Of a stretch of DNA of 6,713 bases, positions 1 to 5,607 are shown one piece after another. The notes below the pieces were generated by a model, which saw nothing but the letters and a program-made list of their open reading frames with translations, did not search any database and was not told the origin of the DNA. The stretch covers positions 1 through 6,713 of the forward strand of contig JAEWHR010000078.1 in assembly GCA_023387655.1 (NCBI GenBank), written 5' to 3'. The translations under genes and the position numbers were made by a program. The DNA comes from Bacillota bacterium (lineage in GTDB: Bacteria; Bacillota; Clostridia; Lachnospirales; Lachnospiraceae). Position 1 is the stretch's first letter; each line of letters opens with the position of its first letter.

Positions 1-1891
1 CAGCATCTAAAACCCTCTCCTCTTTCGGAAAATAAACATTTTGATAGGAAGGAATACAGTCTAGGATAAGGAAAGCACAGATTAAAATTACGACCCATCT
101 TTTTAGCTGCCGCCACATAAAAAAGGAGATCATTGCAAGAGCTAACACAGCAGGAATAAAACGTATCATCCACATAAATTGGCTAAAAGGAAGTTTCACA
201 AATAAGCTATACATGGAGTTTGTAGTACATAAAAACATAATAACTACTGTTAAAAATCCTACTCTTACCTTTTTTGAGCCTAATATCATTCCTATCACAC
301 AAACAAGAAAAACAGACAGACCAAAATAAAACGATAAGACGTCACCTTGTAATCGTAAAAACGGATTTAATGACTTTATTCCACTTTGGAAAAAATACTG
401 CATTACCTGGTTTGTACTTTTACCACTAGAAGCCGCTCCTCCAATTAATGACGGTAGCACCCATACACCAACAAGTAAAATACCTGATAAACACGCTCCT
501 ATACTATACAATTCCCACTTTACAGAGCGGTTCGCTATTCCATGAATTAATAAAAAAATAACTACAGTGGCTATTAACATTAACACCATACCCATGTGAC
601 ATACTGTAATTAAGCTTGTAACAATAGCAAGGGGTATAAAATTCTTTTTATTCTTATCTTCTACTAATCTCCATAGAAAATAAAAGAAGAAAGGAAAGAG
701 TGCATTAATTACTCCTCTTGGGAGATTTCCCTCCTGTATAACTACACGGATATTTTCAGGAAAGTAAAACCACAGAAGTCCAAGGATCGTAGCCAGCCCT
801 ATTCTTTGATAACGATGACCAATAAGTAGCCAACCACATCCACCCAGCACGATCAGCACTCCTAGAAACAAAATATAAGCATCCAGAACACTACTTCCTA
901 TCAACCACTCAAGACCTGCGATCAAATAAAGCGGAAGTGGTCCCCAATATCTCATGATTTCAACACCGTTGTACCAACTTCCATCATACAATGGATACCA
1001 GTTTCCTACTTTGATGTTCTCTAATATTAAGTCTGCTCGGTACAGATGACATAAAGTATCCGAACCTTGTGGGTATCTACCGCTTACCTTTACCGAGTAC
1101 ATAGTAATTAGTGCTAGCAGAACAAGTGCTCCCATAGCTAGCATAAGTTTCACTAGATTTGATAGCTTGGATTTCGAACTTTTGGCTATGAATGTTTTAC
1201 CTTCATTATCGCATCCTTCTTCCTCATGCACTTGCGTATCTTGAGAAGAAGTAATCTCAATGTCAGTAGTTTCTTTCGTATTATTATCCAAATTGATTGT
1301 CGGCTCTATCGTAACAGCAACCGCTTGCTGGTATTCCTTAGCAGCATCCTCTTTTATTACTTGCTCAAGAGCATCTAGCTTGGCTTCCTTAACAGCAGTA
1401 TCCTCCATGTCTTTCTTGGCAACAACCTCTTGTTTGTATTCCTCAAGAGTATTCTCTTGGCTTTTTCTATTAAGGTCTATGGAAATAGAATGGAGCGGAA
1501 TTCCAGCCACTCTATTCACACTTTTGTCTAAGAGATATTTTGATACAGAATAAGAACGAATCGGATTTTCTTCGATGTCAAGGCGAATCAGTTCAAATTC
1601 CTCATCTTCAATTAATTCACATAACTGATCATAAAAAATATCTCCAATTGATTCAATCGAGGTATGCTTTCCCTGAAATATTTCAAAGTCATGCAAGGAT
1701 TTGTTTCTAAATTTTTGCAACCATTCATTTACTAAGGTTTCCAATCTGTAATTTTCATCCACTTGCTCGTTGATGCTATTTACATAAAGGGTTAAGGTAA
1801 AATTATGAAAATGAACATCCTTACCACCTTGGGCCATATTCGAATGTGCTGCATATAAATTAAATTTGTATTTATATCCATGAAAGGCCAT
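1..1891 (-). CDS. PTPS-like domain fused to polytopic GT-C-like membrane protein (3' end missing)
   Basis: The frame is open from ATG 1891 to the window edge, giving 630 codons with no stop, so the C-terminus lies outside. An in-frame TAG directly precedes the ATG and fixes the start. The only Shine-Dalgarno candidate, AAAGAG, is weak and 13 nt away. Residues about 4-122 resemble the 6-pyruvoyl-tetrahydropterin synthase/QueD fold: the AAH motif (H16) and HFH (H27, H29) fit the zinc triad, and E108 in the EENP motif fits the pterin-binding Glu. The catalytic Cys expected just before HxH is absent (GGKDVHFH). Residues about 125-245 are a charged, Glu/Lys-rich linker, probably partly helical. 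The first membrane helix is about 248-267. A loop with GSDTLCHLYRAD (D278, H282) follows, then at least nine more hydrophobic segments. This matches the architecture of Pfam PTPS_related membrane proteins and resembles GT-C glycosyltransferases. Inference: an envelope protein, possibly acting on lipid-linked sugars; the substrate is unknown. Confidence 0.8.
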   Translation of the reverse strand, partial: MAFHGYKYKFNLYAAHSNMAQGGKDVHFHNFTLTLYVNSINEQVDENYRLETLVNEWLQKFRNKSLHDFEIFQGKHTSIESIGDIFYDQLCELIEDEEFELIRLDIEENPIRSYSVSKYLLDKSVNRVAGIPLHSISIDLNRKSQENTLEEYKQEVVAKKDMEDTAVKEAKLDALEQVIKEDAAKEYQQAVAVTIEPTINLDNNTKETTDIEITSSQDTQVHEEEGCDNEGKTFIAKSSKSKLSNLVKLMLAMGALVLLALITMYSVKVSGRYPQGSDTLCHLYRADLILENIKVGNWYPLYDGSWYNGVEIMRYWGPLPLYLIAGLEWLIGSSVLDAYILFLGVLIVLGGCGWLLIGHRYQRIGLATILGLLWFYFPENIRVVIQEGNLPRGVINALFPFFFYFLWRLVEDKNKKNFIPLAIVTSLITVCHMGMVLMLIATVVIFLLIHGIANRSVKWELYSIGACLSGILLVGVWVLPSLIGGAASSGKSTNQVMQYFFQSGIKSLNPFLRLQGDVLSFYFGLSVFLVCVIGMILGSKKVRVGFLTVVIMFLCTTNSMYSLFVKLPFSQFMWMIRFIPAVLALAMISFFMWRQLKRWVVILICAFLILDCIPSYQNVYFPKEERVLDA

Positions 1892-1950
1892 CTAAATCAC
1901 ATTACTCTTTCTATTATATATGTTAATTTTTTGAATCTAGGTAACAAGCA

Positions 1951-1969
1951 CTATATTAGCATAATATAG
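1951..1969. repeat. Perfect palindrome over the -10 element, possible operator
   Basis: CTATATTA-GCA-TAATATAG is an 8-bp perfect inverted repeat around a 3-bp centre. The left half contains the -10 hexamer of the promoter at 1953-1982, so a dimeric repressor bound here would block RNA polymerase. The half-sites are pure A/T apart from the outer C/G pair, so part of the symmetry could come from base composition. No regulator gene lies next to it. Confidence 0.4.
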
Positions 1970-1982
1970 ACTTTTATGTCAA
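1953..1982 (-). promoter_or_regulatory. Sigma-A promoter of the PTPS-like/membrane gene
   Basis: Read on the minus strand, a perfect -35 TTGACA (1982-1977) is followed after 18 bp by TAATAT (1958-1953). A TG one base upstream of the hexamer makes it an extended -10. Transcription would begin near 1946, giving a leader of about 55 nt before the ATG at 1891. It is the closest match to consensus in the window. Confidence 0.75.
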
Positions 1983-2062
1983 CTTATGTCGAATTTTATC
2001 AGCGAGATTTTTTTGCTATAATCATAACAAAAATAAACATAGAATACTCGCTCTTAAAACTC

Positions 2063-2111
2063 AAAAAAATCGTGTATTTGTAGAGGAATTTCCTCTCAAA
2101 TACACGATTTT
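2063..2111 (-). terminator. Intrinsic terminator of the asp23-fakA operon
   Basis: The inverted repeat has arms 2066-2079 and 2098-2111 plus an inner AGAGGA/TCCTCT stem. Together they give about 20 base pairs with a single-base bulge and a 3-nt loop. On the minus strand it is followed by a run of seven T (complement of the A run 2063-2069). It lies about 70 bp beyond the fakA stop and 80 bp before the promoter of the next gene, so it separates the two units. The plus-strand flank is also T-rich, but no plus-strand gene needs it. Confidence 0.9.
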
Positions 2112-2181
2112 ACTTCTTTTCTTTATAAGCAATAGTTCATTTATCACAAATTATTTCTTTCCGTGATCTATGTCTATTCTA

Positions 2182-3864
2182 TTACTCTACAGATAATACA
2201 TAGTAATAAATCGGTTGACCACCCATATGAACTTCAATATCAATCATTGGATACTTTGTTGTGATTTGGTCAGCAATTTCATTTGCATCCTCTTCTGTTA
2301 CTTCTGCACCATAATATAAGCTAATTAATTCCGATTCGTCATCTACTAAACTCTCAATTAACTCAATGGTAGTTGTTTTGATATCGTTTCCGACAGAAAG
2401 AATAGTCTTATCACCAATTCCCATGATATTACCTTGTTTAATTTCTTTTCCATCAATATTCGTATCGCGAACCGCATAAGTTACCTGACCAGTCTTAACA
2501 CGATTCATCTCTTCCATCATTCTCTTTTGATTTTCTTCTGTTGATTTATCAAAAACATAATTAATGATTGCTGTAATACCTTGAGGTACCGTTTTGGATG
2601 GAATAACAACAATTTCTTTATCCTCAGTGAGAGCTTTTGCTTGCTCTGCTGCTAGAATAATGTTGCTGTTGTTTGGTAATATGAAAATGGTATCTGCATT
2701 TACATTATCGATTGCATTAAGCATATCCTCAGTACTTGGGTTCATAGTCTGACCACCTTCAATCAAGTAATCAACACCAAGGCCAGTGAATATCTCATTA
2801 ATACCTTCTCCTATTGATACCGCTACAAAACCAACTGGTTTTCTAGGCTCTGTTTTCTTAACCTCAGCCATCTCAATATCTTTGGCAGCTTGAGCAGATG
2901 CATCAGCGATTAAACGCTCATTATGCTCTTCTCTCATGTTATCTATTTTCATCTTTGTTAACGAACCATACGTCAATGCACGCTGAATTGCAAGTCCAGG
3001 GTCATTCGTATGTACGTGAACCTTAACAATATCATCGTCAGATACAACTACAATAGAATCACCGATAGATTCAAGATATCCCTTGAATTCATTTTCTTTC
3101 TTCTCATTGTATTCCTTCTCAAGCATGATAATAAATTCAGTACAATATCCAAACTTAATGTCCGCTGTTGCAATGTTTTCAACATCAATTTTTTTCGTAG
3201 TGGAAGATGTGCTTGTGGTAGCTGGTTCGATTGTAAAATCTACTTTCTTACCAAGCATTGCATCATATGCACCCTTAACAATCTCTAATAGTCCCTGTCC
3301 ACCGGAATCCACAACTCCAGCTTCTTTTAATACTGGAAGCAACTCTGGTGTATGTGCAAGAACTTCCTCCATACGTTTAATTACTTCCGCTCCAAAGTAT
3401 ACTAAATCCGTTGTCTCATCGGCAAGCTCTGCTGCTCTTTCCGCGCCACCTCTGGCAACGGTTAATATGGTACCTTCCTTCGGCTTCATAACTGCTTTAT
3501 AGGCTGTCTCAACTGCTTTCTGGAATGCATTTGCCATAACAATAACATTAATCTGCTTGTGTTCTTTAATTTCCTTTGTTAATCCACGAAATAACTGAGA
3601 TAAGATAACACCAGAGTTACCTCTAGCACCACGTAAGGAACCGCTAGATATTGCTTTACACAAATCTTCGATCGTTGGGTTTGTAAGAGTACTAACCTCC
3701 TTCGCAGCTGACATAATGGTTAATGTCATATTGGTACCTGTATCACCATCCGGAACTGGAAACACGTTTAGCTCATTAATGTATTCCTTCTTCACTTCGA
3801 TGCTTTTTGCTCCTGCAAGAAACATTTTCTGCAAAAGTTTTGCATCAATCGTATTCAAAGTCAC
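2182..3864 (-). CDS. fakA: Fatty acid kinase catalytic subunit FakA/YloV (DAK2 domain protein)
   Basis: The 560 residues have the usual length and three-part layout of YloV/FakA, the ATP-dependent kinase that phosphorylates fatty acids carried by DegV-family FakB proteins. Residues 1-205 are the DAK2 nucleotide domain: PVPDGDTGTNM with D39 and D41 as metal/phosphate ligands, LRGARGNSGVILSQLFRG at 77-94, GTILTV at 131-136, and DSGGQGL at 186-192. A Ser/Thr-rich linker (216-224) leads to a middle domain in which C241, H283 and H285 match the zinc-site Cys and HxH reported for FakA. Residues about 340-560 are the DegV-like C-terminal domain (GGQTMNPST at 370-378, LPNNSN at 396-401). The start is GTG, supported by AAGGAGGAG seven bases upstream and by the family N-terminus. 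It lies 20 bp after the asp23 gene and ends the operon. No fakB is in the window. Glycerone kinase is unlikely because the DAK1 part is absent. Confidence 0.92.
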   Translation of the reverse strand: MTLNTIDAKLLQKMFLAGAKSIEVKKEYINELNVFPVPDGDTGTNMTLTIMSAAKEVSTLTNPTIEDLCKAISSGSLRGARGNSGVILSQLFRGLTKEIKEHKQINVIVMANAFQKAVETAYKAVMKPKEGTILTVARGGAERAAELADETTDLVYFGAEVIKRMEEVLAHTPELLPVLKEAGVVDSGGQGLLEIVKGAYDAMLGKKVDFTIEPATTSTSSTTKKIDVENIATADIKFGYCTEFIIMLEKEYNEKKENEFKGYLESIGDSIVVVSDDDIVKVHVHTNDPGLAIQRALTYGSLTKMKIDNMREEHNERLIADASAQAAKDIEMAEVKKTEPRKPVGFVAVSIGEGINEIFTGLGVDYLIEGGQTMNPSTEDMLNAIDNVNADTIFILPNNSNIILAAEQAKALTEDKEIVVIPSKTVPQGITAIINYVFDKSTEENQKRMMEEMNRVKTGQVTYAVRDTNIDGKEIKQGNIMGIGDKTILSVGNDIKTTTIELIESLVDDESELISLYYGAEVTEEDANEIADQITTKYPMIDIEVHMGGQPIYYYVLSVE

Positions 3865-3871
3865 TTGTTTG

Positions 3872-3880
3872 CTCCTCCTT
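3872..3880 (-). promoter_or_regulatory. Shine-Dalgarno that fixes the GTG start of fakA
   Basis: AAGGAGGAG is placed seven bases before GTG 3864-3862. The next in-frame Met is residue 14, which would cut into the conserved N-terminal helix of the family, so GTG is the supported start. Confidence 0.85.
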
Positions 3881-3884
3881 AAAT

Positions 3885-4241
3885 CTAGTCGATGACTCTA
3901 ACGCCCTCAACAAATATATTAATTTTTGCGACTGTAAGGCCCGCAAATTCCTCTACTTTATATTTTACATTGCTAATCAAGTTTTCTGCAACGGCTGATA
4001 TACTCACACCATAAGAAACAATGATGTGAAGATCAATCGTCATTACATTGTCCTCGATTATTACGTTAACGCCATGATTTAAGCTTTCTCGTCGCAAAAG
4101 CTTTGCTAAGCCGTCTTTCATGCTAACGGAAGCCATACCTACAACGCCGAAGCACTCAATCGCGCTAGAGCCTGCATATTTGGCGATTACATCCGTATCT
4201 ATAGCGATTTCACCCATCTTGGTAAACATCGTTCCATTCAT
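3885..4241 (-). CDS. yloU: Asp23/Gls24 family envelope stress-type protein (YloU-like)
   Basis: This 118-residue protein belongs to the Asp23 family. The segments GEIAIDTDVIAKYAG (about 11-25), ECFGVVGMA (29-37), the LLRRE region (48-52), IDLHIIVSYGVSI (69-81) and the closing INIFVEGVRV line up with B. subtilis YloU from memory. Asp23 proteins are small cytoplasmic proteins, some membrane-associated, linked to cell-envelope stress; the role of the YloU branch is poorly defined. ATG 4241 is supported by GGAGGG six bases upstream; Met5 and Met9 are less favoured. It is the first gene of a two-gene operon, with 20 bp to fakA. The asp23-fakA pair is widely conserved in Firmicutes, suggesting a functional tie to fatty-acid phosphorylation or the membrane, which is inference. 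Confidence 0.92.
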   Translation of the reverse strand: MNGTMFTKMGEIAIDTDVIAKYAGSSAIECFGVVGMASVSMKDGLAKLLRRESLNHGVNVIIEDNVMTIDLHIIVSYGVSISAVAENLISNVKYKVEEFAGLTVAKINIFVEGVRVID

Positions 4242-4275
4242 ACGTAACCCTCCAATCTAATTCGTATATAGTTCT

Positions 4276-4281
4276 ATTATA
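4276..4281 (-). promoter_or_regulatory. -10 box of the asp23-fakA promoter
   Basis: On the minus strand a perfect TATAAT lies about 35 bp upstream of the asp23 ATG. The -35 position 17 bp upstream reads TTTCTT, a poor match in a T/A-rich tract. Activity may therefore need an activator, or the AT-rich tract may help. Only the -10 box is well supported. Confidence 0.5.
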
Positions 4282-4361
4282 ACCTGTTTTTATAAAAAAA
4301 GAAACAAAATTTTGATTGCATCTCAATGAGCTCATTTTTCATTTCATTCGTGTAAAATTAT

Positions 4362-4400
4362 GAAGTTCTAACTCTTTATTCTTAAAGGTCTTAGAACTTC
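4362..4400. repeat. Inverted repeat (hairpin) in the divergent intergenic region
   Basis: GAAGTTCTAA (4362-4371) and TTAGAACTTC (4391-4400) are perfect 10-bp complements. Inside them CTTTA/TAAAG can form a second 5-bp stem around a TTCT loop. No proper T run follows on the plus strand; on the minus strand only ATAATTTT follows. It lies between the divergent asp23 promoter and the 45-aa gene. It could be an operator, a weak terminator or a leader structure of the 45-aa gene; the sequence does not decide. Confidence 0.5.
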
Positions 4401-4472
4401 TCCTCATACTTAATGGATAACATGAAACTTATCGCATATATATGTAAAAAGCAGCTAAAATAAGGCTTGACT

Positions 4473-4610
4473 ATGAAAAGAATGATTGGTTTCATCTTAT
4501 TTTGGATAGCGATTGGTATGACCATTATGCTATTCATTACCAATGGTTTTTTGGCCATTTGTATTATCATCCTATTCCTTATTCTTGGCTATAATCTCTT
4601 CTGTTGTTAG
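4473..4610 (+). CDS. Small two-helix membrane protein, 45 aa
   Basis: This is a complete reading frame from ATG 4473 to TAG 4608-4610, with AAGG (4462-4465) seven bases before the start. The product starts with Lys-Arg at residues 2-3. A hydrophobic helix follows (about 5-22, with Trp11 and Gly15), then a TNG turn (23-25), a second helix (26-39) and the tail GYNLFCC. The basic N-terminus suggests an in-out-in hairpin with both ends in the cytoplasm. It is the only plus-strand gene, divergent from asp23 and convergent with rpmB. The ending resembles small hypothetical proteins I recall from Clostridia, but I cannot verify this and assign no function. No charged residue occurs after Arg3, which is unlikely in a random frame. 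B. subtilis has the 26-residue sporulation peptide SpoVM next to rpmB, but this protein is not similar to it. Confidence 0.7.
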   Translation: MKRMIGFILFWIAIGMTIMLFITNGFLAICIIILFLILGYNLFCC

Positions 4611-4646
4611 CAGATCAAATTTATTATAGAGATTGAACAGTCAATG

Positions 4647-4704
4647 AAACGATACTAAGGAAAATCACATTACAAGTTATGAAACCTTTACGGATCGTTT
4701 TTTT
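4647..4704 (+). terminator. Weak candidate terminator after the 45-aa gene
   Basis: AAACGAT (4647-4653) can pair with ATCGTTT (4694-4700), and TAAGG can pair with the CCTTTA segment. The hairpin is interrupted, with a loop of about 24 nt, and ends in a run of seven T (4698-4704). It is 37 bp after the TAG of the small gene. The long loop and internal mismatches make it weaker than the hairpin at 4734-4766. Confidence 0.35.
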
Positions 4705-4733
4705 GAATGCGATTTACAATAGTTTCCAGACAC

Positions 4734-4766
4734 AAAAAAGGGTGTCAGTTATATGACACCCCTTTT
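4734..4766 (-). terminator. rpmB terminator, probably bidirectional
   Basis: GGGTGTCA and TGACACCC form a GC-containing stem extended by A/T pairs, with one bulged base and a 6-nt loop. On the minus strand it is followed by TTTTTT (complement of 4734-4739), starting only 7 bp after the rpmB stop. On the plus strand TTTT (4763-4766) follows the stem, so it can also stop transcription from the convergent 45-aa gene. Confidence 0.88.
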
Positions 4767-4773
4767 ATATGGA

Positions 4774-4971
4774 TTAAGCACGTTCTACTTTACCGTCTCT
4801 TAAACAAGAAGTACATACGTACATCTTCTGTGTTCCTCCGTTAACTTTAATACGAACAGATTTAACATTGGACTTCCACATCTTGTTGGATCTTCCAGAA
4901 ACCTGACTTCTGGAATGGCTCACAACTTTACCAAAGTGAGCACCTTTATCGCAAACTGCACATTTTGCCAT
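4774..4971 (-). CDS. rpmB: 50S ribosomal protein L28 (bL28)
   Basis: The 65 residues are close to the usual Firmicutes length of just over 60. The protein is strongly basic, as expected for an rRNA-binding part of the large subunit. The N-terminus AKCAVCDKG and the distal VCTSC motif give two CxxC pairs (C4/C7 and C53/C56), marking the zinc-binding form of L28. The segment SHSRSQVSGRSNKMW (18-32) is typical of the family. ATG 4971 has a near-ideal AAGGAGGTG (4987-4979) at seven bases. The gene has its own promoter (5069-5097), a leader of about 90 nt and its own terminator, so it appears monocistronic. Read-through from the upstream ytfI-ytfJ unit is possible because no clear terminator separates them. 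Confidence 0.97.
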   Translation of the reverse strand: MAKCAVCDKGAHFGKVVSHSRSQVSGRSNKMWKSNVKSVRIKVNGGTQKMYVCTSCLRDGKVERA

Positions 4972-5000
4972 TGAAAAGCACCTCCTTAATTAAATTAGGC

Positions 5001-5029
5001 CTTGCGTCTCCCAGCTTAAGAGCCGCCAG
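5001..5029 (-). promoter_or_regulatory. Hairpin in the rpmB leader, candidate regulatory structure
   Basis: In the minus-strand transcript the leader between the promoter and the Shine-Dalgarno holds a GC-rich stem: CT-G-GCG-G-CTC, a 9-nt loop, then GAG-A-CGC-A-AG. That is eight Watson-Crick pairs broken by two single G-A mismatches. It is much more GC-rich than the surrounding DNA and ends about 14 nt before the AAGGAGG. It could be an autoregulatory ribosomal-protein leader, but no known class is recognised with certainty. Confidence 0.4.
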
Positions 5030-5068
5030 CATCGTGCATAAATTACACTGTGACCTACAAACAAACCT

Positions 5069-5097
5069 ATTCTATCAGAATTCAGGACATAATGCAA
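5069..5097 (-). promoter_or_regulatory. Sigma-A promoter of rpmB
   Basis: On the minus strand the -35 TTGCAT (5097-5092) is separated by exactly 17 bp from TAGAAT (5074-5069). A TG one base before the hexamer makes an extended -10. A run of seven A just upstream (complement of 5109-5115) sits where an UP element would be, fitting the strong promoter of a ribosomal-protein gene. Confidence 0.75.
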
Positions 5098-5107
5098 GCA
5101 GAAAATG

Positions 5108-5160
5108 ATTTTTTTCTATCTAAGCCTATTCTGAAATATAATTTTTTCTTATCAAAGCCT
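5108..5160. repeat. Imperfect 20-bp direct repeat upstream of rpmB
   Basis: Positions 5108-5127 and 5141-5160 match at 17 of 20 bases (T run, then CTATC/TTATC, then AAGCCT) at 33-bp spacing, about three helical turns. A third T run without the AAGCCT part lies at 5177-5182. The repeat lies between the ytfJ stop and the rpmB promoter, and no terminator hairpin was found there. Confidence 0.5.
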
Positions 5161-5193
5161 TCGCTATTGCCTTGGATTTTTTCTTGAATTTTC

Positions 5194-5607
5194 TTATTCT
5201 AAATCGTCATCTTTCCCATTTAAAATTTCAAAAGCTCTATCATTGATCTCTTGTTCTTCTTTTTTCTTCTTAGGGTCTTTCGTAAAACGATCGATAACAT
5301 CTGGGACCATATCAATAATCTTAGTTACCATATCTTGATTCTTTACGTTCACAAGACGAATCTTACCATCCTTAATCACAAGCACCGAGCTAGGAGTTAT
5401 TTTACCACCCATACCCCCACCAGCATTGTTCTTTTTCTCATTTGTAAATGCACCTGCACCAACACCAAAGCTAACATCTACTAATGGTAATATGATGGTT
5501 CCATCTTCAAATTTTACAGCATCGCCAACTACTGTTTTCGTAGTAATAAAAGAATCCATTCCTTTAAACAATGACTCTACGGTTTGGTTGAAATTCTGTT
5601 CTGCCAT
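5194..5607 (-). CDS. ytfJ: GerW/YtfJ family spore germination protein
   Basis: The 137 residues match the Spore_YtfJ (GerW) family in length and core. Residues 26-54 carry VVGDAV and the GTIILPLVDVSFGVGAGAF block. A Gly-rich turn AGGGMGGK (62-69) leads to TPSSVLVIKDGKIRLVNV (71-88). A helix containing PDVID follows, then a Lys-rich tail (about 112-125). In Bacillus, GerW is a forespore protein needed for some germination responses linked to dipicolinic acid; its biochemical action is unknown. There is no signal peptide or membrane helix. ATG 5607 overlaps the TAA of the upstream DUF2953 gene by one base, and its AAAGGAGGAG (5625-5616) lies inside that gene, so translation is probably coupled. 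The pairing matches B. subtilis ytfI-ytfJ. No forespore-type promoter is visible here; it would lie upstream of the window. Confidence 0.93.
   Translation of the reverse strand: MAEQNFNQTVESLFKGMDSFITTKTVVGDAVKFEDGTIILPLVDVSFGVGAGAFTNEKKNNAGGGMGGKITPSSVLVIKDGKIRLVNVKNQDMVTKIIDMVPDVIDRFTKDPKKKKEEQEINDRAFEILNGKDDDLE

Noticed and set aside
1260..1553. Plus-strand open frame of 97 codons
   Set aside because: It lies antisense to the linker of the large minus-strand gene, whose frame runs unbroken through this region; there is no Shine-Dalgarno and the composition is a Ser/Leu-rich shadow.
3010..3502. Two overlapping plus-strand frames
   Set aside because: Both are antisense to the well-recognised fakA coding region and resemble no protein family.
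2182..3864. Dihydroxyacetone (glycerone) kinase
   Set aside because: The DAK2-type nucleotide domain is present, but the dihydroxyacetone-binding DAK1 domain is not; the DegV-like C-terminus fits FakA/YloV.
4325..4336. AATGAGCTCATT, a 12-bp palindrome
   Set aside because: Short with no loop, and not placed over a recognisable promoter element; symmetry of this size occurs by chance.
4413..4463. A 16-codon plus-strand frame (start MDNMKLIAYI) considered as a SpoVM-like peptide
   Set aside because: It lacks a Shine-Dalgarno and any SpoVM similarity, and it ends just before the better supported 45-aa gene.
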